64,000 bases of DNA from Triatoma infestans (taxonomy: Eukaryota; Arthropoda; Insecta; Hemiptera; Reduviidae): positions 1 through 64,000 of the forward strand of contig JAAEAF010000098.1 in assembly GCA_011037195.1 (NCBI GenBank), written 5' to 3'. Made by a program: the position numbers and the translations under genes. Positions 11,964 through 22,349 of this stretch are shown here, in pieces. Under the pieces are notes generated by a model, which saw only the letters and a list, made by a program, of their open reading frames with translations, did no database searches and was not told where the DNA came from. Numbering within the stretch: the stretch's first letter is position 1; each line of letters starts with the position of its first letter.

Positions 11964-12970
11964 ATTAGAGATATTTTCCGTGATAGCCTGCTTCTTTTTG
12001 TGGTCATCGACCGGTTTCGGGCTTTCGCCCATCATCAGGATGCGTTTGTCAAACAGTAAAACTTAAAAATCTAAAAACCAAATAGATTTTAGTTTTAGTT
12101 TTAAATCTGCTAGTTTTTAAGATGTATATACGAATCATAATTGCCATTATGTATATGTGAATAATGTATGCAAGTCGAGAAAATAAATGCTAATGCGGAA
12201 TGTACGTTACATTAACCTTGATTATCACTCTTATATAATTTTTCAATGATATATTTATAAAAAGTCTTTAGCTAAAGTATTTGAGCTACTTTAGACTGAT
12301 TATATTTAGGCTATAAAGGACCCATATTAAAGTATACATGCGTACGTGGATGGCGTGTGTGAATTATGAGAGGTGAAATGCTAAATATATTAGTGTTGTC
12401 AAACAACCTGCTTATATGGACTGATTGATTGTTTATTTAGGTTTAACAAAATATTTTTTATTTATCTATACTATCTTACGATCATTCAACTCGTAATTTG
12501 TCATTTCTTGTCAGTAACTATTTTACAGCAGCCCACAGCTGACACAGTGTTATTTTGCGCTGTTATAAATAAATAAATAAATAAATATAATAGTAATATA
12601 GTATGGATAATTAATTAATTAAGAAGTAAATCTCCCTCAAACAACGTAGTTTAAGATATAGACCCTCACGTTTTGGATGTTTCCATTCTTAAAGAAAAAT
12701 GTGCCCCTTTAAAGACCCAAACATTTGTTTTTTCCCACTCAGGTACCATCTCCGCCCCGTTCCTGACTTGGTTAGTCCCTAACAAAACATTTAAAGACCA
12801 GTCAGTGTATCAACTAAATTTGATCTGTACAATCTGTGTTATCACACTGTTTGACAAACGTATCCTGGTGATGGGCGAACGCCCGAAACTGATCGATGAC
12901 CACAAAAAGAAGCAGGCTATCACGAAAAATATTTCTGATGCTTTCCAGCTCTGCGGAACCAACCGCAGCA
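11964..12970. mobile_element. Penelope-type non-autonomous element with inverted arms
   Basis: Two roughly 90-bp arms (about 11964-12057 and 12845-12950) are inverted copies of each other. They carry 'gtgatagcctgcttcttttt' and 'ccggtttcgggctttcgccc'. An asymmetric tail after the right arm ends in 'gcagcaaca', a tail type also seen in the copy at 23845-24082. The element is flanked by a direct repeat, acagataatta (11954-11964 and 12971-12981), and splits an RNase H domain. There is no coding sequence between the arms. The inverted arms, the ribozyme-like motif and the variable-length target duplication fit Penelope-like elements. The assignment is inference, since no RT is present. Confidence 0.55.
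12005..12042 (-). ncRNA. Hammerhead-ribozyme-like motif
   Basis: On the minus strand, in order: CATC (stem I), CTGATGA (core), T, GGGC-GAAA-GCCC (stem II with tetraloop), GAAA (core), CCGG (tiny stem III), TC, then GATG pairing with the first CATC. The order and conserved core match a type I hammerhead with a minimal stem III, known from Penelope-like elements. One oddity is an unpaired T between the core and stem II. The inverted copy at about 12862-12900 has CTGGTGA and is probably dead. Confidence 0.5.
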
Positions 12971-13130
12971 ACAGATAATTAATTATTGCTACGGCTGGCT
13001 GAAAGTCTGTGGCTAGCTTACCTAGGCCTATCAAGATGTCACACCTCGGACAAGTCCCTTATACCCCGGATTCCATCGCTCATCCGTCCATACTATTAGC
13101 CTATTACTTTTATTTGAAAAGATTTTCCTG
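12971..13130 (-). pseudogene. Non-LTR RNase H remnant, upstream half
   Basis: The minus-strand reading contains RLIVWTDERWNPGYKG, the first acidic motif region of RNase H. It is the expected N-terminal continuation of the fragment at 11275-11963, displaced by the inverted-arm element. Confidence 0.55.
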
Positions 13131-13259
13131 GATAAATACGCTTTTGGAGATTTAACGGTAACCTGAGGTTGCCCTGTAATGTGCCATTTACCGGGAAATA
13201 CCGTACAGTCCAATAGCTACATAATTCATAAGAGAATTAAATATGTTTAAATTATACCG

Positions 13260-14160
13260 AATGCTAAAAAACTTGGTTAACCGGAAGAGCAGCCTTACAG
13301 TGTAAGATTTTTAGTTTTGAAGTTTCCTGGAAAGCGGCTCCAACTTTCCTTACACTTGCCATAATATATAAGACCAAATCAGTTTTAAAGAGACATTTTT
13401 CCGGTAAAATTGATTTTTGAGAGGAGAGAATTGGCTCAGCACTATGACAGCTACATAGGTTAGGTTTATATTGAGCAATACTTGCAATAATTACAAGTTC
13501 ACCAATTACAAGTTGAAAATTAGTGTAAAATTCTCATATGAATTTTTCAACTTTATTATAGTTTTAAAATTCATTTGATAGGTCTGTTAAATAAAGTGAA
13601 ACGACTGTTATAGCTGTAAAAGTATATCAATATACGTAGTCAAACTCTATTCAAATAAACCATACACATTGTTAAACTGGCAGGTTATCAAGACTTTAAT
13701 ATGGTTACCATGCTTTAAGGTGTTTACTTATTATAAGATCCCATCTTGAAAGTACTTAATTAAGTGCCAAGTATACTCGTTGTAACCATAACACTTCAAA
13801 TATTGTATTGATCGTTATGTGGTGCAGAGAAAACAGGGTTAATTTTAGATTTATTTCACTATTATTCCCTCTCTCTCACTCTCTCTCACTAAACAAAAAA
13901 GAAAAGAAAAATAATTCTTGCGCGAAACACTCACACCACTTTCTCTTACTGCAGTAACTATAATTATAAAACTGACCAAGTTTCTTAAGATTTGAAATTT
14001 TACTCATTTACAGTGGTAGTGGGAGTAAATGTATCTATCAATAGCAGTTAATAGGTAAGTTAGTTAAACTGATTACATTGTAGTCCACAAGAGAGCGCAT
14101 ATTTGAAATTTAATGTCACATATTCCTCAGAACTCCTAAAATCTGATATAAATTATGATT
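13260..14160. repeat. Dispersed 'CA-repeat' fragments
   Basis: At 13260-13440 the blocks 'ttggttaaccggaagagcag' and 'ttccggtaaaattgattttt' match the family. At 13905-14160 the terminal block 'cgaaacactcacaccacttt' is present, next to CT-rich sequence. The sequence between them (13440-13900) has nothing I can assign. Confidence 0.6.
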
Positions 14161-14162
14161 AA

Positions 14163-14850
14163 ACAGAATGCTTGGTGGTTGGAAGGAATGTAGAGAAATG
14201 GTTAGAAATAGAAAGGAATAAAATTCGACAAATAAATGTATTCAATTACCTAGGGTCAAATTTAGATCATAAAGGAGGTACGGGAAAGAAGGTGCAATTC
14301 ATGCTGGAACAAGCAGGGAAAGCAGTAAGGACATTCGGTTCTCTGGAATGATGCAATTCGATTGAAAAATAAAAAAAGAATTTTCCACACTATCTTAGAA
14401 AGCCACATGCAGCCGAGACTTGGACAATGACGAATAGGATGTAACAGAAAATTGAAGTAGTGGAGATGGTCTTCATGGAAAGAGGTATTAAGAAAACAAG
14501 GTGGACAGAATAAGAAATGATGAGGTGAGGGAAATGTTGGAAACTGGGAAGAAAATGGGGCAAAAAATAATAAGGAGGAAATTGACTCTGGTATGGGCAC
14601 GTCAGAAGGATAAGAAAATAGGAATGGCCCAGTCGAGTGAGAAGATACGGATACCGAAAGGGCGGAGAAAAGGAGGAGAAGGCCTCGAATTCAATGGGAA
14701 GACGATATTGAAGAGGAAATGGCTGGATGTGGCTTACAAGACGGCGATTGGAAGGACCGGGAAAAAAATGGAAGAATGCCCTCGGTTTGGACGGCAATTC
14801 TTGAAGGAGGGGAAGAACCGCAATATTGAATTGAATAATAACTTCTACAA
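14163..14850 (+). pseudogene. Non-LTR endonuclease-RT type, C-terminal remnant
   Basis: Degraded translation in shifting frames gives FNYLGSNLDHKGG (post-RT block), a WTMTNRM-like block, and a tail of the 'GRPR-x-x-W-x-D-D-I' type followed by DGDW. This order is typical of the C-terminal tail of insect RTE/L2-like 'endonuclease-reverse transcriptase' elements. The long frames on both strands here are fragments or shadows of it. Confidence 0.6.
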
Positions 14851-15199
14851 ATAATATTTATTTATGTTTATTTATTTGTTTGAGGGCAAATTCTCATATA
14901 AAAGAGTTTGTAAAAATATTCATTATAATAAATAGATAAAATAAAAATAAATAAACCATTTACATTATATAGAACAAAACAAAATTATAATAATGATTAT
15001 CTCCTAGAAAAAAAGAAATGAACGCAACACCTACAATTTGCAGGAATAATTATTCATTTGAAACATAACTTCATAACGTTTATAATAAAATAATAGTTAT
15101 TTATCAAACAGTGCGTAAAGTAGTGCTTTTTTTACACTCAGATTCAGGTACTGACTGCACGAGCGCAGCGTGTTTGGCAACTGAACGTGAGTGTGTGTC

Positions 15200-15830
15200 A
15201 CCAGTGAATCTGGTGTGAAATATTCACACGACTTTCTCTTACAACTTACTGTTGAGACAATTATAATCAAGTAGCACATTTTCTTTAAGCTTCAAGTTTT
15301 ACTCATTTGTCCTAACATGTATACGGTCTGGGGGGGGAAGGCAAGTACCTACCGGTAGCAGTAGAAATTATTATACAATATGGTCCAAAATTGGGCGCCA
15401 AATATATTGAACAAATAATATTTGAACCAAGCGCAATAACATTGATACAAGCCCATTTAACATTGGAAATTTAACGACTCAGCACTCTCAGAACTACCTA
15501 AATAATTTTTTTTTCTTCTGTGAAATGTTACATATAAAAGTGGTAGGTTTACATCTGTGCAGTTAGCATACCAAGTTTAAAGGAAATCGTTAAAGTTGTT
15601 TCCGAAAACATCCCAAAAAACTCAAAAACCTATTTTGTTTAAATAGCACTTCCGGATAACTGATTTTCTTCAAATTTAGCATTCTAGCAATGCTCTTAAC
15701 TTATATTGATATTAAACAGGTGACAGAAACATACAGTGTACTCAAGTGGTATTTTAAAGGAAAGCTTAATGCTGCTGTTCCACAGAAAGTCAGCTTTCCG
15801 GGAATAAAGTGATCGTTATTTATGTGTGTA
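15200..15830. repeat. Dispersed 'CA-repeat' fragments
   Basis: A terminal block at 15214 ('ctggtgtgaaatattcacac') and body blocks at 15540-15830 ('acatctgtgcagttagcata', 'tttccgggaataaag') match the family. Confidence 0.65.
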
Positions 15831-15889
15831 GATATATAGTGTACTCTAGAGGGTATATTGCATTACTAGCGGAAAAATCTCTTGTGTCC

Positions 15890-16078
15890 CTCCCGGAGCC
15901 ATCTCAGTGTACTGTCGATCACCAAACAGTATTCTCTAGCTGTAGACAACACTGCCCATCACTGAGCAGTAGCTATAGAGACTCTTAGAAAGAGAAAATG
16001 TAAGGGCCAGCACTGCAGGATTCGACCCGGTACCACCACGTGGGAGTCCAGCGCGCTAACAGTGAGCTAATCCCGTCC
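15890..16078 (-). repeat. SINE-A, nearly complete
   Basis: Reverse-complement reading gives the tRNA-like head (TTAGCTCACTGTTAGCGCGC, then a B-box-like GGGTCGAATCC) and the shared body with the 'cactg..cggtgatgg'-type stem, matching the copies at 26776 and 28794. Confidence 0.75.
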
Positions 16079-16109
16079 GTGTATAAGTATAGTTAATATT
16101 GGATGTTCA

Positions 16110-16440
16110 AAGCAAATTGTTCAAGAAGTTTTCAAGAAAATCGCGAAAAACTGAAGAAAAAAACTTCCAGCGAAGTCGTAATTCCAGTTGATGGATTTTG
16201 TCCGAAGCGGTGAAAAAAATCTAAACGGGACACCATGTTTGAGCTTCCCTCAATTTTCAGCTTTTGAGATATTTTGTTCACACACACACAAATACATACC
16301 ATTCGCTGAAAACATTTTTTTCTATTGAAAGGAACTCAAACCACAAATTTCCGGTGATAATTCAATTTCGAAAATTTGATACGATTGCACTTACTTCCTC
16401 TTACTCGGGATGAGAAAAAGTAAAAATATGAAAAGTTGCA
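16110..16440 (-). repeat. Dispersed 'CA-repeat' family copy
   Basis: It contains 'cacacacacacaaatacata', followed by 'tccggtgataattcaatttc' and 'cttcctcttactcgggatga'. This is the inverse orientation of the copy at 3410-4200. The CA run belongs to the repeat itself. Confidence 0.75.
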
Positions 16441-16740
16441 AATACTCTCTCTCTCTCTATAACCTACTCTCATGTGTAATAACCAACCGTTAATAAATCC
16501 GTTGGCATTTAGGATTTGTTTCTAATTAAGTTTTTGTTTTCGCTTATTGCCGCTAGAGATGAGGCTAATTAGTGTTGAATAATACATAGTGAGAATTTAA
16601 CACACTTGTGAACCATTTCGAGGGTTGAATATTAATTAAATATTATAATCTCAGTGGCATATAATAAGAATAGATAAAACTTTTGTTGATAATCAATGTT
16701 AGCCTATTAATTATTATTTGTTTTGTTTTATATTTTGCAG

Positions 16741-16861
16741 AAGACTGAGTACCGAACAAACAACGACATATGAAACCGATAGACTGAGCGAGACAGGTTT
16801 ACCAGCCGCACACCGTATAAGTGCCTCATCCCAGACAGCCCCAATCGCTTCCCCAGAACAG
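16741..16861 (+). CDS. Host gene exon (2 of 6 seen)
   Basis: A 121-bp exon follows a strong 'tatattttgcag' acceptor and ends CAG|gtgatt. Its first base completes the Arg codon split from the exon at 4765, and 40 codons follow without a stop: RLSTEQTTTYETDRLSE, then GLPAAHRISASSQTAPIASPEQ. It ends in phase 0. The frame continues past the donor into intron, which gives the longer open frame that starts upstream of the acceptor; the splice sites and drop in composition argue for stopping at 16861. Thr/Ser-rich, with no domain recognised. Confidence 0.78.
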
Positions 16862-17539
16862 GTGATTGTTTATTATTTACTAAAAAAAAACAAAAAACCA
16901 ACTGTTCATTTCAAACAGCTGAATTAAAAAAATGAATACAATATTATAATTCATTTAATCAAGCCAAGATAACTAATTAAATATAATTAATTAATTATTT
17001 ACAAAACCAAAGAAGTTAGAGAACAGTAAAGTTAAAGAATATTAATTATTAAATAATCATCATTTGAACTATTAAAAAAAAACAATGGAACTTTAGCCCC
17101 TGTGTTTCCTTATTCTGCAGCCCCCCTCCGGCTTCCTTGTTTAATCCAAACTGAACAAGAACTTAACGCTGCTGTTTCCCTCACTCTCTCTACTTTATTA
17201 CCTCACTCTTAGGATTCAAACTTTGCAATTGGCTTTGCCAATTTTATTCGCTTGCTGCTTTTTCTTTTATTTTGCATTATAATAAGGGTTGTTAACTTTA
17301 ACGACGTCTCTTTCAGGAGTTGTTTTTTAACTAAATTAACCATTTGCTAAAAAATAACTGGAGGAACGAAACTTTGCTGAATTTCTTGTATTTCCATTCG
17401 TTGAGAATTAGAAAACTAATTCCCGTAAAAAACCATAATCGGAATTTATATATTTGCAGTAACCATTAAATTTGTACACGTCAAACATAAGAGAAGAGAT
17501 AAATAACCCCTAAGCTTGCAGCGTGGTCAGAACGAGGGT

Positions 17540-17975
17540 AGATCGAAACAGCGCACTTACATGTAACACCGGGCTCGTAGAGCTACTGTCAAGAAAAACT
17601 ACAACAAACCGTGCCTAGACCAAAAATCTAGACCCGGGTCTAACCCAAGATTCACCGCAGTTCTAAAAGGACAATAACCTTAAAGTGAATTAGTCTAAGC
17701 TCTGCGACCGAAAGTCCTGAACCTAATTTTCTCGCAATCCAAGCAATCTGTCATAAGGTGGATGGGTGTTTCATCCTCTGCTTCACAAATTTAAGATAAG
17801 AGGTCTGGCATGAACCCCTATTATGTAGATGTATCTCCTTAAACCACAGTGCCCAGTAAAGGATCGAACAAGATGCCTGAAGGAGGTCCCTGAAAGACAC
17901 AGCAACTCTCACTAATATACCTGTCTAGACCCACAATGAGCATCTTAGAGTGCCGACGATCCACTGCGCTCATCC
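17540..17975 (-). pseudogene. I-clade non-LTR 3' fragment (family I-B)
   Basis: The nucleotide text parallels 51900-52330 base for base over long stretches (for example 'aaatctagacccgggtctaa', 'ccttaaagtgaattagtcta', 'cataaggtggatgggtgttt'). It encodes, in broken frames, the C-terminal knuckle region. There is no TAA tail at this copy. Confidence 0.7.
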
Positions 17976-17984
17976 ATAGCATAT

Positions 17985-18205
17985 GAATAGTGTGCGCGGC
18001 GCCAGTGGTTTGTTATTAACCGACGTTTCGCACATATTACAGTAAACTTCTTCAGGTTAGTGTTACCTCTAATGCTATACCAACACTCAAAAAACAGGGT
18101 GGTTTAGAATTAGAGACAACACTATCCTGAAGAAGCCCATTGTATAATGGACGAATCGTTTGCAACAAACCACTGCCGCGTTCACAACTAAAAAACTTTA
18201 AGAGT
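17985..18205. repeat. Penelope-type foldback (second family)
   Basis: Inverted arms at about 17993-18062 and 18113-18178 share 'ccagtggtttgtt' and 'gtttcgcacat' with 'aaacttcttcaggttag' (left) and their complements (right). Each arm contains a CTGAAGA...GAAAC or GAATC pair around a stem (right arm: CCATT-gtat-AATGG), a degraded hammerhead-like layout. A related arm lies at about 25378-25440 beside a Penelope coding end. Confidence 0.5.
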
Positions 18206-18689
18206 TTTACTTGTGATCGGCAGTTTTCTTTGCGCCTCTCTCACTCTCTCAGTAACAAGTGTTGAATGTTTGATGTGACAAGAATGTTTAATTAAACTTA
18301 TATTTAGCGAATGCTAATGGTACATTTTTCATTGTAATTTTTGGACGAGTACTAGCAGATTGCTCTTTTCGAATTGAAGTTTGCCCGGTATAATAGCAAA
18401 CTATAAGAATGAGGGTTAAAAATTACAATGAATTAGCGAAAATAGAAATGAAGGTGGTATCTGATAATTATATTTTATGTATTAAAAGAGGATCGATGAT
18501 GATGGTGTGTTTAGAAGGGGTGGCTTTAAAATCGAATCTACTACGATCTAAAAGATCATTTGTTGTTCCAGTGTTTTTGCATAGAAGTAGTCGTCCTCGA
18601 AGTGACCACTGTGTGTGAGTGTGAGTGCTTTAAACCCATTAGTTGCACACTGCCACTAATTCTACAGTCTTTATCTGAGGTTTATGAAC

Positions 18690-18790
18690 ATCAGAGATTG
18701 TTTTTCCCTTCAAAGATAGCCTACTTCATTTTGTACTCATCGACAGATTCCGAGCGTTTGCCCATATTCTCAGTATGTCTTGATAAATAG
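18690..18790 (-). repeat. Degenerate arm of the inverted-arm element family
   Basis: 'acatcagagattgtttttcc', 'gatagcctacttcattttgt' and 'actcatcgacagattccgag' align with the left arm at 11964-12057. The hammerhead core is mutated (CTGAGAA). Confidence 0.5.
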
Positions 18791-19144
18791 CCTTGCTTAG
18801 GACCCACTGTTTTTGGAAGTGTTTAGTTAAGACCTGAGTTAAGTCATAAAAAAACAGTTCTTTCTTCATATCTGACTGAAGTAACATATTGTATCCATAT
18901 TTAAAAGACATTGTATTTTTGGTTCTTCAAAAATGTAAACATCAATGAATGGAGTATGAAGTTTAAATTACTTAGAAGTAATTTCCACAGTTGTTTTTAG
19001 ATAATTATTGATACAATCTTTTTTTCAATGTTATTTTTGAATATAAAAACTAATAATTAATTCCTATTTAATACCGTGTAGTTGTTGAATAACTAATGAA
19101 GTAAACATTAATAAACTCCCCGTAACGAAATTCTCACTAGTTCG

Positions 19145-20710
19145 TTTATTGCAGAAATAGAAGATAACGTGGACATTCCTTTGCCACTAGACCTCCTCCC
19201 AAAGCTTTTACTCCATCTGATGTTTCTTCATAATAAAACAACTCCCTACCAAAACCTCTGGCTATGACCTCATAACATCCAACATATTCCGACATTTGCC
19301 AAAAAAGGCGAGAATTTATCTCACCCACATATTCAATGCTGGACTACGCACGACCTACTTCCTATTACTGTGGAAATTCTCTATATTTCTTATGATCCCC
19401 AAACCCAATTAACCCTCCGAAATACCTACATCCTATCGTCCCGCAAGTCTTCTTTCTGTAATGGGAAAAATCCTAGAAAAATTAATATTAAAAAGATTAC
19501 ATCCTATTCTTCAATCCCATAACATCATTCCTGATCATCAATTCGGATTTAGAGCTACACACTTTACCACTCAGCAGTACCATCGCATTGTAGACGTCAT
19601 CTCTTCCACCCTTGAACAGAAGAAATATTGCGCGGCAGCCTTCTTGGATGGCGCGCAAGCATTCGATCGTGTCTGGCATCCGGGCTTTATGTGGAAGCTG
19701 AGAGGTTCCCTACCAGAAGCTTATTACTTAGTACTAAAATCCTACCGGACTGACCTCAGTGTCAGCTATAAATCATTCTTCTCCAATTTCCTTCCTATAT
19801 CAGCTGGTGTTCCCCAAGGAAGTATACTTGGACCCGTCCTTTACTCCATTTATACAGCTGATATGCCAACTATGCCACATAACTCCATTCTCTACACATT
19901 CGCTGATGATACCGCCATTTTTGCTACACATAAAGACCCCGTAATAGCAACTCGCAATCTATAGGTGTACCTGAATTCACTCCAAAAATGGTTAAACAAA
20001 TGGGGAATCAAAATCAGTGCTGAAAAGAGCCAAACCATTTCCTTCACTCTCAGACGACTCACTACTGCTCCGGTTTATTATGACAATGTCGCCTTACCCC
20101 CAGTACAAAAAGTTCCCTACTTAAGACTATACTTGGACCGGTGCCTCACCTGGAATCCACATACCAGACTCAAACGACAGGCACTACTTCAACGTTACAA
20201 AGTGCTGATGCGATTACTTGACAAACGATCTAACCTAACACTTACTGACAAACTTCTAATCTACAAAGTCATACTTAAACCTATTTGGGCTTACGGCGCA
20301 GAATTGTGGGTTCAACCAAACGATCTAATTATAATCGTATCCAAACACTCAAATCCAAAATTCTCCGCAAAATCGTTTCAGCTCCTTACTTTTTCTCCAA
20401 TCATACAATCCATACAGACTTAAATATATCATACGTCCGTCAAAAAATTCTATTCCGTTACAACAAATTTCACAACAGTTTGTCATCTCACATCAATCCT
20501 TTTGTCCGTGAACTTGCATCTCTAACTAACCCTATAAATTCAACACGAAGACTAAAACGTCAGTGGTCCCGTGATCTACTTACTGAATAACTCGGAGTTT
20601 CACTACTGAGTGACTTCTCCGCTCCTGTTTCTATGAATTGTCCACAAGTAACAAATTCACTATTGTTAAGCTTTATAATAGGTGTAAATATGTATTTAAA
20701 AAAAAAAAGT
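19145..20710 (+). pseudogene. Jockey-like non-LTR retrotransposon, 5' truncated
   Basis: The main frame (19461-19964, 167 codons) starts at an internal Met and shows RT motifs: FLDGAQAFD (catalytic Asp, residues 61-69), AGVPQGSILGP (115-125) and FADD (147-150). A single TAG at 19962-19964 interrupts it, and the frame then continues in register to about 20300. A frameshift there moves the rest into another frame, ending at 20590. Upstream, about 19145-19460 is degraded RT N-terminal sequence with stops. The short 3' UTR ends in an A-tract at about 20697-20708, the likely element end. RT would copy the element RNA, but this copy cannot make an intact enzyme. The endonuclease domain is missing. 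Confidence 0.85.
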
Positions 20711-20884
20711 GTTAAATTATTGAAAACAATTCAAATAAAACCATCCTATCTGATATTTATATTATGCTGTCTGACTTTCTAATCTGCTCTCTGACATTCG
20801 TAATTGCATTTACATGTTTTTTTTTGTACGTGTTTATATGTTTGGTTCTTGCGTTGTCGGCTAATGTAATTGTGGGATGATTGT

Positions 20885-21230
20885 GTGAAGATAAGAATTC
20901 ACAAGCAAATTTTGCTTGTGAATTCACTAAGTTTTATTTGTTTTATGTTTGTATATTTCGAGTTGTTCAAATCTATCCACTTGTTCTTTTGTGTCCGGTT
21001 ATAATGTAATTTCATAGAAATTACGTATTTAGAATCGGTTCTGCAATTTTTGTAGAAATGGATATGTTCCATATATCTATTCCTGACTTTTCTTCCCGTT
21101 TGACCAATATAGATATTATTAAAGTCTGGACATCCAAGTTTGTAAAACGCCAGTCTCGTCGCATAGGCTATAATCTCTGTATTTGTGCGAATTTGTTGCC
21201 TACTTTATTATTCTGAACGCCGTTTTTAAT
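20885..21230 (-). pseudogene. Penelope-like element GIY-YIG endonuclease fragment
   Basis: The minus-strand frame from 21150 downward reads AFYKLGCPDFNNIYIGQTGR, then VRNRYMEHI, then a tail with KYVISMKLHYN. 'YKLGC...C-P-D-F...IYIGQTGR' with a downstream H is the GIY-YIG nuclease core of Penelope-like elements. The preceding linker (about 21150-21230) is in another frame, implying a frameshift. RT is not present. No Met-started frame of useful length exists here. Confidence 0.75.
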
Positions 21231-22189
21231 GCCCATTTTCTTTCTACATTGTGTGACTGTTGGTATGAATGTGTGTCACTATAAGAGTTGTTCGTGTTGT
21301 TGGGCTGGGATACCTGTAAGGACATCAAGATTTCTGAAGATGTAGCTAGATAGTTTCCTTTTATTAAGAAAATAAATAAATAATATTTCTTTATTATCTA
21401 TAAATAACGGGTGAGTCCAATATTGTTGCTCTTTTTTCGTTAGCAATTACTTCTTCACAAAAATTCTAAAGTTCTTTGATGCCCTTCTCGATCGATGGTC
21501 AGTTAACACTACAAGCTTTTGAAACTTTTACAAACATCCATTTAAAGAGGTTTAAGCAGTCAAATAACATTTTTACCTCATAACTCATATTTCATAATAT
21601 TTTATGTTTTATACAACCTATGTTGGGTCCACTGGCCTTAAATTTCTTCTGCATCAGGGCCGAGCGCAGTATAAAGTTTTTGTCTCTGATTCAAACAATT
21701 GCATAAACTTATTACGAGCGGTATAATATCTGCAATGAATCATTTATCCAATTCTTAACGAGTCTGCAATGAAGCATCCTGATCTGGTTTGCGACGAACA
21801 TCTCGATTAGGGTACCTTGGCATGCCTTGACAACTTCCGTTTGGTCCTTGCAATGAATAGAAAGACATACGATTTCTGAGAAGCACACACCTAACCAAGT
21901 ATCTTTGAATATGATTTGCGACGGACGTTCCTATTCTCCCCAATATCGAACATTATTTGATATTTGTGGACAAATATTCTTAAATAACTCTAAAGTTCTA
22001 AGAACGAGTCTCTTTCATTTATGATTTATAATGGACACAGGATCATGTCCTTTTGTTCACTATTTATAAAATATACCTCTTTTAGTTTTCATTTATTCAC
22101 AGAATATAGAAAATAATCAATTCTATACTACTTTCGTTCTTTTTATTTGCAAGGAATGACCTAATTACCCTTATTCTATTTTATTAAAG

Positions 22190-22349
22190 GTATCCGGCCC
22201 GCTGTGGGGAGGCGAACCATCACCGGCGGCAGTTGATGCAGTACCCCACGCCAGTTCGCTGGACGGTATCTCCACGGCAAGGAGACCCGCTGTATCCAGA
22301 TCGCCGGAGCCTACAAGGCCGCCCGCTCGTAGCGCCACTTGCTCCGTCC
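22190..22349 (+). CDS. Host gene exon (3 of 6 seen)
   Basis: A 160-bp exon follows 'ttctattttattaaag' and ends at C|gtaagt, a near-perfect donor. In phase 0 it encodes 53 codons: VSGPLWGGEPSPAAVDA, then SSLDGISTARRPAVSRSP, EPTRPPARSATCSV, plus one base. It is distinctly GC-rich against an AT-rich surround and has no in-frame stop. Pro/Ser/Arg-rich, again consistent with a disordered linker containing potential SH3- or WW-type ligands (PTRPPAR), which is inference only. Confidence 0.8.

Larger units (their letters stand above)
4925..16740 (+). other. Intron between first two visible exons (11.8 kb)
   Basis: Inferred from the flanking splice sites. It holds transposons and repeats, which are listed separately. 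The stretches 4925-6090, 6490-8070, 8280-9130 and 13440-13900 show only AT-rich sequence. Notable there are a TA-rich microsatellite at about 7064-7115 and an (AAAT)n run at about 12565-12590, the latter inside the element at 11964-12970. Confidence 0.6.
16862..22189 (+). other. Intron (5.3 kb)
   Basis: It contains an I-clade 3' fragment, a Penelope-type foldback, a Jockey-like RT copy and a Penelope GIY-YIG fragment. I see nothing assignable at 16862-17530, 18210-18680, 18800-19140 or 21250-22180. A 31-bp near-perfect palindrome lies at 20895-20925. Confidence 0.6.

Noticed and set aside
14262..14797. Two long minus-strand frames rich in Phe/Pro
   Set aside because: They are antisense to the degraded non-LTR coding tail on the + strand.
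17115..17160. Splice-like 'tctgcag' followed by GC-rich sequence
   Set aside because: A stop appears in phase 0 after seven codons and the flanking exons join in frame without it.
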